Counted from the stretch's first letter, positions 21,899-33,117 are shown. The stretch is DNA of 64,000 nt from Perognathus longimembris pacificus (GCF_023159225.1 NC_063168.1:58011398-58075397), one strand, 5' to 3'. The notes: a model not told the origin generated them from the letters alone. Translations and numbers: made by a program.

Positions 21899-22332
21899 GG
21901 GCTGGGGATATAGCCTAGTGGCAATTGTGCCTGCCTCGGATACACGAGGCCCTAGGTTCGATTCCCCAGCACCACATATACAGAAAACGGCCAGAAGCGG
22001 GGCTGTGGCTCAAGTGGCAGAGTGCTAGCCTTGAGCGGGAAGAAGCCAGGGACAGTGCTCAGGCCCTGAGTCCAAGGCCCAGGACTGGCCAAAAAAAAAA
22101 AAAAAAAAAAAAAAATCTGGGCTGGGGATATAGCCTAGTGGCAAGAGTGCCTGCCTCATATACACGAGGCCCTAGGTTCGATTCCCCAGCACCACATATA
22201 CAGAAAACGGCCAGAAGCGGCGCTGTGGCTCAAGTGGCAGAGTGCTAGCCTTGAGCGGGAAGAAGCCAGGGACAGTGCTCAGGCTCTGAGTCCAAGGCCC
22301 ATGACTGGCCAAAAAAAAAAAAAAAAAAATAA
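21899..22332 (+). repeat. Tandem pair of IDL-Geo-type SINEs in one target duplication
   Basis: Two near-identical copies (about 21899-22116 and 22121-22329), each with left monomer GGGCTGGGGATATAGCC, right monomer CTGTGGCTCAAGTGGCAGAG and an A tail. The pair is flanked by taataattctGctatg (21883-21898) and taataattctTctatg (22333-22348). The host L1M reads continuously across the insertion. TGGCTCAAGTGG looks like a Pol III A box. Confidence 0.93.
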
Positions 22333-22455
22333 TAATAATTCTTCTATGAATGTTTGTGAGTAAGTTTTTGAGTACACAGGTTTCCTTTCACTCTTTGTAT
22401 GTGTCAGAATGGAATTATGGGGTTGTATGTTAATTCTAAGTGTAACAGTTGTGCT

Positions 22456-22663
22456 TTTGTTTGTTTGTTTTTCTTTCGGTGATGCCAGGTTTTGAACTCC
22501 AGGCTTTGCACTCACTAGATGCTCTACCACTTGAGCCATGCCTCTCGCCCATTTTGCTCTGGTTATTTTTAGTCTTGCTTTGGGGTTTAGGCTGGTCTAG
22601 ACCACAATCTTCCTCTTTGTGCTTCCCACTACAGCTGGGATGACAGGCAGGCAATGCCAGGCC
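22456..22663 (-). repeat. B1-dID hybrid SINE, antisense, inside L1
   Basis: Starts with T-rich sequence, then the dID reverse complement ('ctctaccacttgagccatgc') and the B1 reverse complement ('acagctgggatgacaggcag'). Confidence 0.8.
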
Positions 22664-22699
22664 AAGCTATCGATTGATTTGTAAACTTGTTTTCATCAA

Positions 22700-22800
22700 T
22701 TGTAAGTTTTTTGCCTGACTGGCATCAAACCAAAATTCTCCCAGTCTCTACCACCCAAATAGCTAGGATTATTACAGGAATGAGTCACTAGTGGCCAGCT
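22700..22800 (-). repeat. Antisense B1 monomer fragment
   Basis: 'ttgcctgactggcatcaaac' and 'aaatagctaggattattaca' and 'tgagtcactagtggccagct' give a diverged B1 in reverse complement. Confidence 0.55.
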
Positions 22801-23548
22801 ACTATGTGTAAATATCTCTCTTCCTTTACACATTCCTACCAGCAGTAGCTGGGAATACCAGTTTCTGTATGCTCACCTAAGCTTGTTATTCTTTGTCTCC
22901 ATATTGTATCTATCTTACATAGTGTGAAGTGCTATCTCACTGATGTTTTGTTTTGCATTTCCCTAATGACAAATTATGTCAAGCTCTTTTGCAATGCTTA
23001 CTGGTTATTTTGTATCATTTCCTTGAAGAAATGTCTATTCAAATCCTTTGTCCATTGTCAAATTAGATTATTTATCTTTTGCTACAGAGTTGCACCTGTT
23101 ATTTTTATACTCTGGACACTCCTTCCTTATCTTATATGTAATTTTCAAAACTTTTCTCCTATTCTTCAAGGACTCCAGTTTTTTTATGGCATCATTTACA
23201 GTACATAGGTTTTTTTATATTTTAATGTAGTTCAACTTACCTGTTTGTTGTTTTTTTGCTTTCTGTCACTTACACTGTGGTGGTATATCTAAAATAATCA
23301 TTGGCTCACCCAGGATCACCAATGCTTACTCACTTCAGTCTTCTAAAATGTTTACAGTTTATCTCATCACATAGATCTTTAAAATGTTTGAAGGTGATTT
23401 TGTACATGTGTGAAGTAAGAGTCTAACTTCACTTTGTGCATATGCAGTTGTCTCCTCCCCAATTGGCAGAAAGCTAGTTCTTCCTTTCCATTTATTCTCT
23501 TAGCAATAATATGGAAATTAAATGATTCTTGATTTAAAATTAATATAT

Positions 23549-23760
23549 AGCCAGGCGCCAGGAGCACATGCCTATAATCTAGCTACTTAGGAGGTTGAAG
23601 TCCAAGGATCACAGTTCAAAGCCAGCTTAAGTTAGGAAAGCCCATGATAGTGTTCACTCTAGATAACTACCATAAATCCGAAAGGGGAGGTGGTTCAAAG
23701 GGCAGAACACACTAGCTTTGAGCAAAAAAGCCAAGCATGAGAATGAGGCCCTATACTGGC
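23549..23760 (+). repeat. B1-dID hybrid SINE
   Basis: B1 half ('gccaggcgccaggagcacat', 'gcctataatctagctactta') followed by the dID half ('gtggttcaaagggcagaaca', 'ctagctttgagc'). It passes into an alternating CA/GT-rich tail. Confidence 0.8.
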
Positions 23761-23809
23761 ACATGCACGTGCACATGCACACACGTGTGCACACACACAT
23801 ACATACACA
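23759..23809. repeat. 51-nt alternating purine-pyrimidine tail
   Basis: Continuous alternation rich in CA, TG and CG steps at the 3' end of the B1-dID element. Confidence 0.9.
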
Positions 23810-24485
23810 GATGTGCAAAATCAAATCTAAATGCAAGCATTTATTCCTAGACTGTTAGTACTGTATCATTGATTCACATATCTGTTCTTCATGCTGGTAC
23901 TACACAGTGTTGAATACCGTAGTTTTATAGTACATTTTGGAGCCTACTTAATTTTTTCATGATTATTTTTGCGATTATGAGATTCTTGCACTTACATAGG
24001 AATTCTAGCATCTGCTTGTCCATTTTTGAAAAAAAAACACAGGAGGGACAGCTGATACTTTTATATAAATCTTATTAACTCTATAGATAAATATGGAAAA
24101 TGTCATCACCCACAACACTGTTTTTATTGATGAACATAACATGTCTCTTCTTTTCATTTTTAATTTTTCCAGCATACACTAATTATACAAAGGAGACCTT
24201 ATTGTGCTACTTCCACACACGCATATAATGTATTCCAATATCACCAGCTCTGATTACTCCTCTCTTATCTAATTTCCCCATAAAAAGTTTCACCGTTTTC
24301 ACTGTAGAAGCCCTACATTTCCTTCGTTAGATTTCTTCCTAAGTATCACATTGCTAGTGATGCTATTATAAATGCAATTTTCTCCTTAATTTTATTTTCA
24401 GATGGTTTTTATATACTGATCTTATATCCCACAACCCTTTGAAACTCCTTTATTAGTTCTGATCATTTGTTAAGAGAGTCTTTAG

Positions 24486-24709
24486 TCTGGGCATCAGTGG
24501 CTCACACCTGTAATCCTAGCTGCTCAAGAGGCTGAGATCTGAGGTTTGAGGTTCTGAGCCAGCCTGGGCAGGAAAGTCCATGAGACCCTTATCTCCAATT
24601 AACCACCAGAAAACCAGAAGTGGCGCTGTGGCTCAAGTGGTAGAGCGCTAGCTTTGAGCCTTCAGCTCAGGGCCAGTACCAAGGCCCAGAGTTCAAGCCC
24701 CATCACTGG

Positions 24710-24711
<2 letters not shown>
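24486..24711 (+). repeat. B1-dID hybrid SINE with (GA)n tail
   Basis: B1 half ('cagtggctcacacctgtaat', 'agctgctcaagaggctgaga') joined to a dID half with GGCGCTGTGGCTCAAGTGG and 'gagttcaagcccc' (B-box-like). The tail is (GA)n at 24712-24764. Flanks gagaGtctttag (24474-24485) and gagaTtctttag (24761-24772) look like a target duplication. Confidence 0.92.

Positions 24712-24764
<53 letters not shown>
24712..24764. repeat. (GA)26 microsatellite grown from a SINE tail
   Basis: Perfect GA repeat directly after the B1-dID 3' end. Confidence 0.95.
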
Positions 24765-24766
<2 letters not shown>

Positions 24767-25110
24767 CTTTAGTATTTTATATGTACATACTAGATTCATG
24801 TATTCTGAAAATACAAGTCATTTTTATTGTTTCCTTTCCAATTTGTACTCCTGTTATTTCTTTTTTCTTACCTTAAAAAATGTCCTGGTGAGAATTTATA
24901 GTACAACATTGACTATAAGTAGAGAAAGGGGGCATTTTTGAGTTCCTGACCTTGGTAGCAAATGCCTAGTCTTTCACCATTAAGTATGATGGTAACTTTG
25001 GGTTTTAAATAGATACCGTTTGTCAAGCTTTTCACAGATACCATTTGTCAGGTTGAGGGAGTCCCCTTCTATTTGTAGTTGGCTGAGTTAACACACTTTT
25101 AATTATTTGT

Positions 25111-27105
25111 TTGATGTCTATATTTACCCTGAGACTCTAGCATAGCTATATCTTACTTGGTGCTATATCCTTAGCACAAAGTGAAATGTCTAGCATAAAG
25201 GAATAAATCATTCAATCACCATTTCTCAAATGACTGAAAGAAAATATTCTTTCAGGATCTTGTCTTCCTCTGGCTCTTTTTTTTTTCATCATAGCTTTTA
25301 CAAATATTATCTTGTACTTAACTTTCCTACTCTGCCAGCTATCTCTCTATTTTCTTCCCCATAGGGATATGGGAGAAGATGGCTTATTATTTTGTTACTA
25401 TCTCTAATACACCTGGATCTAGACTCTGGTGAAAGTTAGTATCTGAAGTATGTATCACTTATCTTGTTGAAATCTGTCTTCCTAGGCTATTTCAATTCTC
25501 CCAGCAGGCTCTTATTTTTCCATTTCAAACTTGATGATACTTTCAGTGGTTTCTATAATTACTGGGCCAGTGAAGAGACTCTCACTGTTGACCAACCTTC
25601 AATCCAGAGAGGAATTCCCTCTCCTTCATTTGCTCTTGACGCATCTCTCAAGTAAGGAGTTCTTCTTGCTAAGTAAGAGATGAGTGTTATTGGAACCTTA
25701 TAGCCATCTCTAATCTACTTCACTTCTGGAAAACTTTCTACAAAGTAGATACACCAAGCTTGTCCTCCACCCTTGGATTCACTGGGGACAGTGGCATTTC
25801 AGATCCATTGACCAGAGGATACTCATTTTCCTCTAGGTCTTATCTTTATCCCATTTCCTCCCCTCTGACATAGTAGCTTAGGATGTAAGTATGTGCAATC
25901 AGGCTGAACAACATTTTTTTTTCTTTTGGATGAAGTATATGACTCCACTGTGACACTGCAGGTAACATCTACACGAAACTATCAAGTTCCTAGGTTTTAA
26001 AGTGCTAATAGTGGCAGGGAGGCACTTCTTGAATATTTGGGGCTTTGTGGATCTAAAAAATGATTTCAGAGTCTAGAGCTCTGATACATTGAAAATGTTG
26101 AGAGCTAATCTAGCTAATGCCATCTTTGTCCGTGGTGATCTGCTGTCAGTATGCCAGGAAGGAGCCTTCTTCCAACAAAATGAGTATCTATCACACGTTG
26201 CCACTGCCTTGGAGGATAGTGCTGCCCTCCCCTACTCTGTACAGAGGGCGGATGGGAGCCAGGCCTCACTCCCACCAGTTGTCAGGAACAGCTTCCTCTA
26301 GACGGAGTCTGTTTCATCAGTGAATCCAGATCTCTCATCCTTCCTATGAAAGACTTTTTTCAAGATATCTGACTAGACTTAAAGATCAATACCTTGGAGC
26401 AGATGATCCTGTCAGAACTTTGAATCAAATTCTCCCAGGCAGTTTGGGCTAAGAAAGAGTTGGAAGTCTGGATTTGCCTCTAGCAATGTAAAAACTCCAG
26501 ACCTCATGGACCAACACATACACCTATTGGTTACCTAGCATGTTATGAGGCCAGAATGCCCAGCCTTGTGGAGCTAGCTTTCAAAAAGAAATGGACCCAA
26601 GTAGGAAGATAGCAAGCACATTCCAAGAGCATAATCCAAGAGAAGGAGACATTGGAGAAAAGCCAGCGGTCGGCTCAGCGGTCGGCGGGGGGAGGAGAGC
26701 CTAAACTCTGGAGTTGTGCAGCAGAGCAACATAGCAAACTGTCCTGTGAGGAGCGAGAGGTGCGAGTTTGGGGAGAGTGGAAGGCAAGCCTTTATTGGCT
26801 TGTTTAATCATGGGAAAAATAGTGTGCAGAAGGGCTCTGAAATTCTGCCAGAGAGTTTTCAAAGAATTATTGGGATAATGACAGACTGCATGGACAAAAA
26901 AAAAAAATGAGGCAATTATGAACTCCTGGAAGAACAAAAAGTTATAGAAGAAAGGAAGTATGATCCTAGAGTATTTCTTCACTCAGCAGTGAACAGTACA
27001 TACATAATTGTAATAAAATAAAAATTGAATATTGATTTAACCAAAGTGTGATATAAATATACTAAAAGAATGGAGGGCGAGAAGATATAGACATAAAAGT
27101 GGGTT
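25111..27105. other. Intergenic, no gene recognised
   Basis: Unique sequence with a few short T and A runs. A local direct repeat 'gcggtcggc' occurs twice at 26664-26685 before a purine-rich stretch. No repeat family called. Confidence 0.6.
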
Positions 27106-27312
27106 AGACCTGGTGTCAGAGGCTCACACATGCCATCCTAGCAATTCAGGAGGTTCACAGTCAAAGCTAGCCTGAGCAGAAAGTCTAGGAGACTCTAATC
27201 TCCAAACGATCACCAAAAAGCCACCAATGGGGCTGGGCCTCAAGTAGTAGAGAGCTAGCCTTTAGCACAAAAGCTCAGGGGCAGTGCCCGGGCCCTGTGT
27301 TCAAGCCCCAAT
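27106..27312 (+). repeat. B1-dID hybrid SINE, diverged
   Basis: B1 half ('ctggtgtcagaggctcacac', 'atcctagcaattcaggaggt') followed by the dID half ('gggctgggcctcaagtagta', 'gttcaagcccca'), then a CA-rich tail to about 27357. Confidence 0.8.
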
Positions 27313-29420
27313 GCATATATGCACACTCATGCACACATGCACATATACACACACACAGTAGATTAAGAGCTCTCTGGATGCATCTTTTATAACAAGAAGT
27401 CAACAAGCCTTTAAAAGTGACAAATGAAGAAGTAACCATGAAGAGTATTATATGGCATGGGGAAAGAGCTCAGAAGAAAGTGCTGGGGAGAACTGAAGAT
27501 GAGAAGGGAGTATAGGGTTGTTCTGTTTTCTTCATAACTTGCTGTGCTGTTTAGCTTTTGAAACTGTAAGCATTGGACTGAATTGTTATTTTAAAGAATA
27601 AGGCAATCAGTTAGTAGTCTGAAAGACAAGCACTTAGGACCTGAGAGAGGCAGATTAGAAAGGTGAGTTCAGGCATCTTTACTCCATGAGCAGGGAAGTT
27701 GGCCACTTATACCTGCAGCAGACATATCTACACAAATATGTCACTTTCCTCCAAGCCACAAACAGTTGAATAAAAAAGCTACTCCCCTGTGGACAGCTGC
27801 AGCATGCAGATCAGCACTGATATGAGTCCCAGGGCCCAGACAGGGTTGTTATGGCTGATCCCTGACCTTAACCTTTCCCACTTCACTCAGGGTGGGGAAA
27901 CATTTGCTACCCAAGATTTTGTCCACACTGCTGTGGCTCTCACAGGGCTACTGGGCTGTGTTTTGAACCTGGAATGTAGGCAGGTGCAAAGCACTGTGGA
28001 AAGCAGGGGAACATTCCCATCTACGGGGTGGGGGAAAGGGGGACTGACAAGATGGCGCCAGTCAGCCTCGCAGCAGGAAGTTCCTGCACTGCCTCTGTGC
28101 CTGAGCTTCCTCTGGCCCATGGCTCAGAACCGTAGATGCAGGAGGGGAGCCAGCCCGCTATGGTCCCTCAAAGGAAGAGTTTCTTCCCTCTCCCTGTACT
28201 TGCTTCATATGCACACTCCTGTCTTTCTTAGAACAAGCTCCTAGAGCTCAAGAACCTGGCTCATTCCAGGAAGCTTTGCTGCCCCATGCAGTCATGAGAA
28301 CAGCTGAGCCTGCTGTTTGCCACAGAGTCAAACCTTTTCCAGAAGCTCCTTTGAGTCCTAAGGTATTGGGCACTGGTAAACCCAAGGCCACTTCACAGGT
28401 CACCTGAACACTCTGTGGCCTTGGCCTGAACTCCCTGGACAACAAAACCAGAAATGCCCACTGGCAGAAAAGAGGGGACCTCTTCCTCTCTTGTCCTCTC
28501 CCACCAGTGGGATCCATTTCTTGGAAGAGCCAGACCAATCCAATTTGCTCACCCCTCGTAGCTCCGAGTGAACCAGAATGGTCCACTTCAGGAACCCAGC
28601 ATTCTCCAATGTCTTGATGGTGTCAAAGCTAAATGGGAAAATAAAGCACATTTTCTAAGAAAGTCTCTCATTCTAAGAAGAACGTTAGTTCCAATTCAAA
28701 CAATGTATTTGGAGAAAGGACCAATTCAGATAGCAGGGCAGGCACAGCTCTCTGCTTTGCTTCTGAAGTGGTTCTTCACAGAGATCCCACAGCAATACAG
28801 GGAATATAGAAAAGATTTCAGAGAGTCACCAGGCCAGGCTCTCCTTAGGACCCAAGAGGATTTGCACATTAAAAGCTCCTCTCTGGAAGCGTCCCTCCAA
28901 TAAATGTGTGTGTCTAACGCACAGGAGGGCTTACCCCAGTGTGATTCTCTGCCAAGTGCTCAGAGGGGATGTGCTTTCAGGCTGTGGCATGCACACCAGC
29001 GTGCCAGGAACAAGCTCACAACTGGGAATCGAACTCATCCTGTGTACAGTTACAGACACTGCCAATGAACCCGCATCCTGGGGGGGGGGGGGGTCGTTAT
29101 TCCTGTGCATTTCAAGTGGTTTGTCCACCTGGTGAAGAATCAAATTCCTCTTGCTTACATTTTTCAAATGGCTGGAGGACCAGGCATGCACAGCAATGCT
29201 TGAAGCAGGTCATTTTGCCACCCAGTCTCCTGTCTGGACACAGTTACTACCTAAATGTCCTATGTCCTGGCCAAACTTCCTTGTCACATAAGGTTTTCTC
29301 TATGCGAAAACACATGGACCTTCCGGTCAACCTAAGCCAAAGAGAAAGCTCCAAAGAATGAATGAACCATTCCCTCAGGATTCAGAGAACACATTCCCTT
29401 GAATGGTCACATTAAAAAAA
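27313..29420. other. Intergenic, no gene recognised
   Basis: Contains an ORF of 151 codons at 27789-28241 with no recognisable similarity, a YY1-like CAAGATGGCGCC at 28049-28060 and a run of 14 G at 29080-29093. Base composition is GC-richer than the LINE regions. Confidence 0.55.
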
Positions 29421-29434
29421 AAAAAGTCCAAGCA

Positions 29435-29634
29435 AGCTGGGCACCGGTGGCTCATGCCTGTAATCCTAGCTACTCAGGAGGCAGGAAAGTCTGTGAGACT
29501 CCTATCTCCAATTAACCACCAGAAAGCTAGAAGTGGAGGTGTGATTCAAGTGATAGAATGCTAGCCTTGAGCAAAAGAAGCTCAGTGACAGAGCCTAGGC
29601 CCAGACCTCCAGCTCTAGGCCTGCAAAAAAGAAA
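29435..29634 (+). repeat. B1-dID hybrid SINE with target duplication
   Basis: B1 half ('gtggctcatgcctgtaatcc') plus dID half ('gtgtgattcaagtgatagaa', 'gctagccttgagc'). Flanks aaaaagtCcaagca (29421-29434) and aaaaagtTcaagca (29635-29648) form a 14-bp target duplication with one mismatch. Confidence 0.9.
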
Positions 29635-30479
29635 AAAAAGTTCAAGCACACATGCATATTTGATGCTACAAGCATATGTCATCCTGATCTGCTCTGGGCC
29701 TGCTAGGGTCTGCCCAGAAGACAAAGAAAGAAGAGCACTTCTACAGGCCTGGGGCCAACAGTGAACAGAGCTGTCTCTTCCATGTTGGCTAGATCCATGT
29801 CTACAGCAATGCAATACCATTTCTTCCTCGTAGGGCCTAGCACAGGACCCAGGTTTTAATTTTGTAACTAGCAGGACGTAAGGGGAGATGTTCCTCAACC
29901 AATTCATTCAAAAGCTGACTCTCACCACCACACTGGAGCTCCAGGGGGTTCCGGAAGCTGTCATGGTGGTGATTCAGAGGCTCTGGCTTCCCTGCCTTGA
30001 ACTGGAGGATACTTTAGCCCAGGCCCTGGGTGCAAGGAAATACTTGGATCTTTAGACTCGGTCCACAGCAGAGCAGCATGCAGGCTCCCGGGCTGCGCCT
30101 TCCCAGAGGTTCGAACCTTCATCCACACCAAAGCAAGGCAAGGACAGGCTGAGGACCATGGGCCCTGGGGGTCTCAAGAGGGTTACTTTGCTTCTATAGG
30201 CTAAGAAGGTATTCAAGGAGTGTGCTAGAACCCCAGCAGAGAAATGGGTAGGCTGGGGAGCCCCCAAGGAGAATAGGAGGACACCTCAGACACAAACATC
30301 ATCATTCTTTAGACCCTCCAGAATGTCTGCCATTGAAACCCAAGCAATCAATGTCAGGCCCTTCTTGCCCCTGTCCTCTCCTAGCCATTCTGTGTCATCC
30401 AAGAAAGCCACAAAATCCCTTCCTACTGCCCCTGCCCACTTCCTGCCTTCCTTCCAGCTCCCAGACTTGTTTTGTTTTT

Positions 30480-30640
30480 CCCCTTCTAAACAAGCTAATT
30501 AAGCAATAATCCTTTGGTGAATCCATCACTCTGACAAGGTTGTTGATTAATGCCCCACCAGCCAAGCCCCAAGTGTTTAATATCCCAGCAGAAGGGTCAA
30601 TAATGACTCCGGCCGCAGTGACACGCGGCTGCGGCAACCC
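30480..30640. promoter_or_regulatory. Candidate conserved enhancer-like element
   Basis: CTAATTAAGCAATAATCC with TAATTA at 30496-30501, CCTTTG (TCF/LEF-like), GATTAATG at 30545-30552, a TGACTC half at 30604-30609, and five CpGs within 25 nt (30610-30633). The clustered homeodomain-like sites and spared CpGs amid CpG-poor unique sequence suggest a regulatory element. Inference only. Confidence 0.35.
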
Positions 30641-31127
30641 AGGTGCTGGCTGCATGAGAAAATGGTGCAGAATGGGTAATGCATCCTGTGTTTGCAGCTT
30701 GGAAGAAGACAGGGGAGGACGGAGGGGAGGTGGCCTGGCTTGGGGATGTACAGACCTGAATATCTCTGACTAGACTCTAGATCATTCTTTATGAGACCTC
30801 CATGGGCTTCCAGAGAGCTTATGAAGCTCTGAGTAGCCCTGGACCATGAAAGAAAGGCCATATTGTAAGTAGCTGGACATATGGACACATAAATAAGCAT
30901 CCATATTACAGCAGTGTCAACTAGGTAACATCGAGAATAAAAAGAGAGACGGGAAAGACAGCAACGTGACTGTCTTGGGGGGGGGCGCAGATTTCAAGCC
31001 TGAACTTGCACATCTTTCTCTCTCCTACATCTTTTTTGCTATCAAACCTCTTCTGTTACCCAAAATGACTTACTTTCTCCAGTCTTCGGAGAAGCTACGC
31101 TCCCACCAAGCAGAATGTGAGGAAATC

Positions 31128-31141
31128 CTGCCCCCTGGTGG
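31128..31141 (-). promoter_or_regulatory. CTCF-like motif, minus strand
   Basis: CTGCCCCCTGGTGG fits SYGCCMYCTRSTGG (reverse complement of CCASYAGRKGGCRS) at all 14 positions. Not inside a recognised SINE. Confidence 0.7.
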
Positions 31142-32007
31142 TCACAGAGGTTGTAGCTTCAAACTATCCATCTTCCAAAGGTTCCTTCCTACCCATGCAA
31201 AATATCCGGTGTGGCCTGTGTGGAGTTTCCAGGCTGCCCAGCCCCAGCAGGCCACATCTGGGCTGTGACAATGCCCCTGAGAAATCAGAATCCTCAATTC
31301 ACTTCTGCTACTGTCTTCAGAAGGCATGGAAGCCCTTGGACAGCTGTTGGGGCCAAGGGGAAGGAATCTAACCCCAGCTATTGTTTCCCTGACCTCCTCA
31401 TCCATCCCCATCACCATAATCGGATCCCTAACATGCCACATCATTTTATATCTCTGAGAATTTCCATGCAGATACAAGGGAAAGAAAATAGCATACCGTA
31501 AGGGCTTCATGGATGTTAATAACAGAGGGAATGACAGAGCATAGGTAGTGTGAAGAAAGGAAATACGATGGTGTAGACAGAACCCTGCCGGACAAGCATA
31601 CCTGGTGTCAGATTAGGTCTGGGTCATTTCTCTTTCCAGCTGTGTGTCCCTGGGGACATGTCCTTTCTCATCTGGTGCCTCCTTCTCTGGAAATGAAGAA
31701 GCTGCACTTGAAAACTGTCAAAGTCCATTCCCACAATTTTAGGAAGCCAGGTATCTAATAGATTCAAATCATCTCTATTCACCATCACTGAGGGCAGCAA
31801 TGAATAGTCAGAAACTCAAGAGGCCCTAGAAATATAGCAACAACAGCAATGCCTAAGAATGCACTTTCTGGGCAGGAGGTCAAACAGTGCTGTCTCCCTT
31901 CTGCCTGAAACCTGCTCCCCAGCCTTGGACATGTACGACCATAGAAATGAAAAACTTCCTCCCCTAAGCGAGCATTGCCAGTGGCTTGGGCAGATAATGG
32001 TGAAATA

Positions 32008-32021
32008 GTGCCACCTGGTGG
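32008..32021 (-). promoter_or_regulatory. CTCF-like motif, minus strand
   Basis: GTGCCACCTGGTGG fits the 14-position consensus without mismatch. Confidence 0.72.
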
Positions 32022-32355
32022 CCATCTAGACTAATTACTGCCCAGCCTTGCTGCTCAGCTCTGCGTGCAAGGAGCTTGTCAAAGTACAGCTCCTAGAAGG
32101 GCTACACTGACCATGCATGCCCACAGCGTGAGTACTGAAGGACCAGGGTGGTCATCTCAGTCCTGAGGCTGCCCTAAGGAACAAGGCAGATGACTTAACG
32201 TGGTTTCTTTCTGCATTTATACCCCCACAAACTGTAACGGGAAGGGATCTGTGGGTCGAGGCTGTAGATCTTCCCTGGTAACAGAGGCTCACCCCAGGTG
32301 AGCTAACAGGGAGCCAGCTGGTCCGCTCTCCCATGAGCCCAATAGAATCTGTATC

Positions 32356-32463
32356 GTGGGCTGGGATGTAGCTCAGTGACAAAGCACTTGCCTAGCAAGT
32401 GCAACGTCCTGAATTCAATCCCCAGTACCAAAACAGAAAAGACCAAAAAAAAAAAAAAAAAAA
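32356..32463 (+). repeat. ID element (tRNA-Ala-derived SINE) with exact target duplication
   Basis: GGGCTGGGATGTAGCTCAGT opens a classical rodent ID sequence (A box TAGCTCAGTGAC, B-box-like 'aattcaatcccc'), with an A-rich tail. Flanks agaatctgtatc at 32344-32355 and 32464-32475 are identical. It is a SINE, not a functional tRNA gene. Confidence 0.95.
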
Positions 32464-32737
32464 AGAATCTGTATCTCGCAAGAGCCTGGGTCCTTGGCTT
32501 TCACTCATTCCTCTCACACCTTTCCTTCCCCAGACCCCTTGAAGAAGGAAGTCATTCACTCAAGTGGGGAATAAAATTCTTAAATTACCATCGTTTCTAG
32601 TGTGTGGAGCAGTTTTCTACCATGGAATGAAGTAGGTAGTCATATTCTTTCAGAGGTGAGAACCAGTGTGCTACCATTTTAAAACACCTACTATGTATAT
32701 GTGTATATAATTATCAACTAGTAAGAGACAGTTAACA

Positions 32738-32828
32738 GGGTGGCATTGTCCCAAAAGAAATGGACTCATTACCTGACTTATGTAACTGTAACCCTTCTGA
32801 ACATCACCATTGTAATAATAATAAAGAT
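32738..32828 (+). mobile_element. 91-bp 5'-truncated L1 3' tail
   Basis: GGGTGGCATTGTCCC... to ...AATAATAATAAAGAT. Exact 16-bp duplication taagagacagttaaca at 32722-32737 and 32829-32844. The same tail ('gaaatgTactcattacctga' with 'tatgtaactgtaaccc') recurs at 54780-54845, 54950-55030 and, reversed, at 50375-50455. Confidence 0.85.
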
Positions 32829-33103
32829 TAAGAGACAGTTAACATTTTAGGGAAACAAAGGCAAATGAAGCCTCTAAGTAATACCAGATCGGCATAGTAA
32901 AAGCAGGAAATGATTGCCACTCCTGGAGCTGAGGGAGATCACCCAGAGAAGGCCTGAAGGGCTGAGGGTTGGGTGCCATGAATTGGAGCTGGAGCCCAGG
33001 CTGTGCGGGAGATCCCCGCACACTGCTGCCAGCTACCTCGCTGCAAGAAGGAGAAAGGAATCTGGAGCCCGGAGGAAGAGCTCTTCCTTGTGGTGTCCCT
33101 GTA

Positions 33104-33117
33104 GCGCCCTCTGCTGG
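33104..33117 (-). promoter_or_regulatory. CTCF-like motif, minus strand
   Basis: GCGCCCTCTGCTGG matches the reverse-complement CTCF consensus at all 14 positions and is preceded by GTA, as in strong sites. Confidence 0.75.

Larger units (their letters stand above)
21440..25110 (-). mobile_element. Old L1M LINE, minus strand, interrupted by SINEs
   Basis: Reading + strand, the L1 3' end comes first ('ttgagatacaattaacatat', 'ttttaagacatttcatcacc', 'gcagccattcccc'). Reverse-complement ORF2 text follows ('ttgcatttccctaatgacaa', 'agaaatgtctattcaaatcc', 'cctagtctttcaccattaag', 'caggttgagggagtcccctt'). The order matches L1M sequences. It carries no intact ORF and is split by SINEs at 21899-22332, 22456-22663, 22700-22800, 23549-23760 and 24486-24711. 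Confidence 0.85.
29649..32343. other. Intergenic with candidate regulatory sequence
   Basis: No gene recognised. It includes the CpG- and homeobox-site-bearing patch at 30480-30640, CTCF-like motifs at 31128-31141 and 32008-32021, and MIR-like text near 31600-31700. Confidence 0.55.

Noticed and set aside
21899..22332. tRNA genes
   Set aside because: The tRNA-like A and B boxes belong to multi-copy SINEs with A tails and target duplications; no cloverleaf with a proper acceptor stem is apparent.
27789..28244. 151-codon ORF as a protein-coding gene
   Set aside because: No recognisable domain, no splice context, and ORFs of this length occur by chance in GC-rich sequence.
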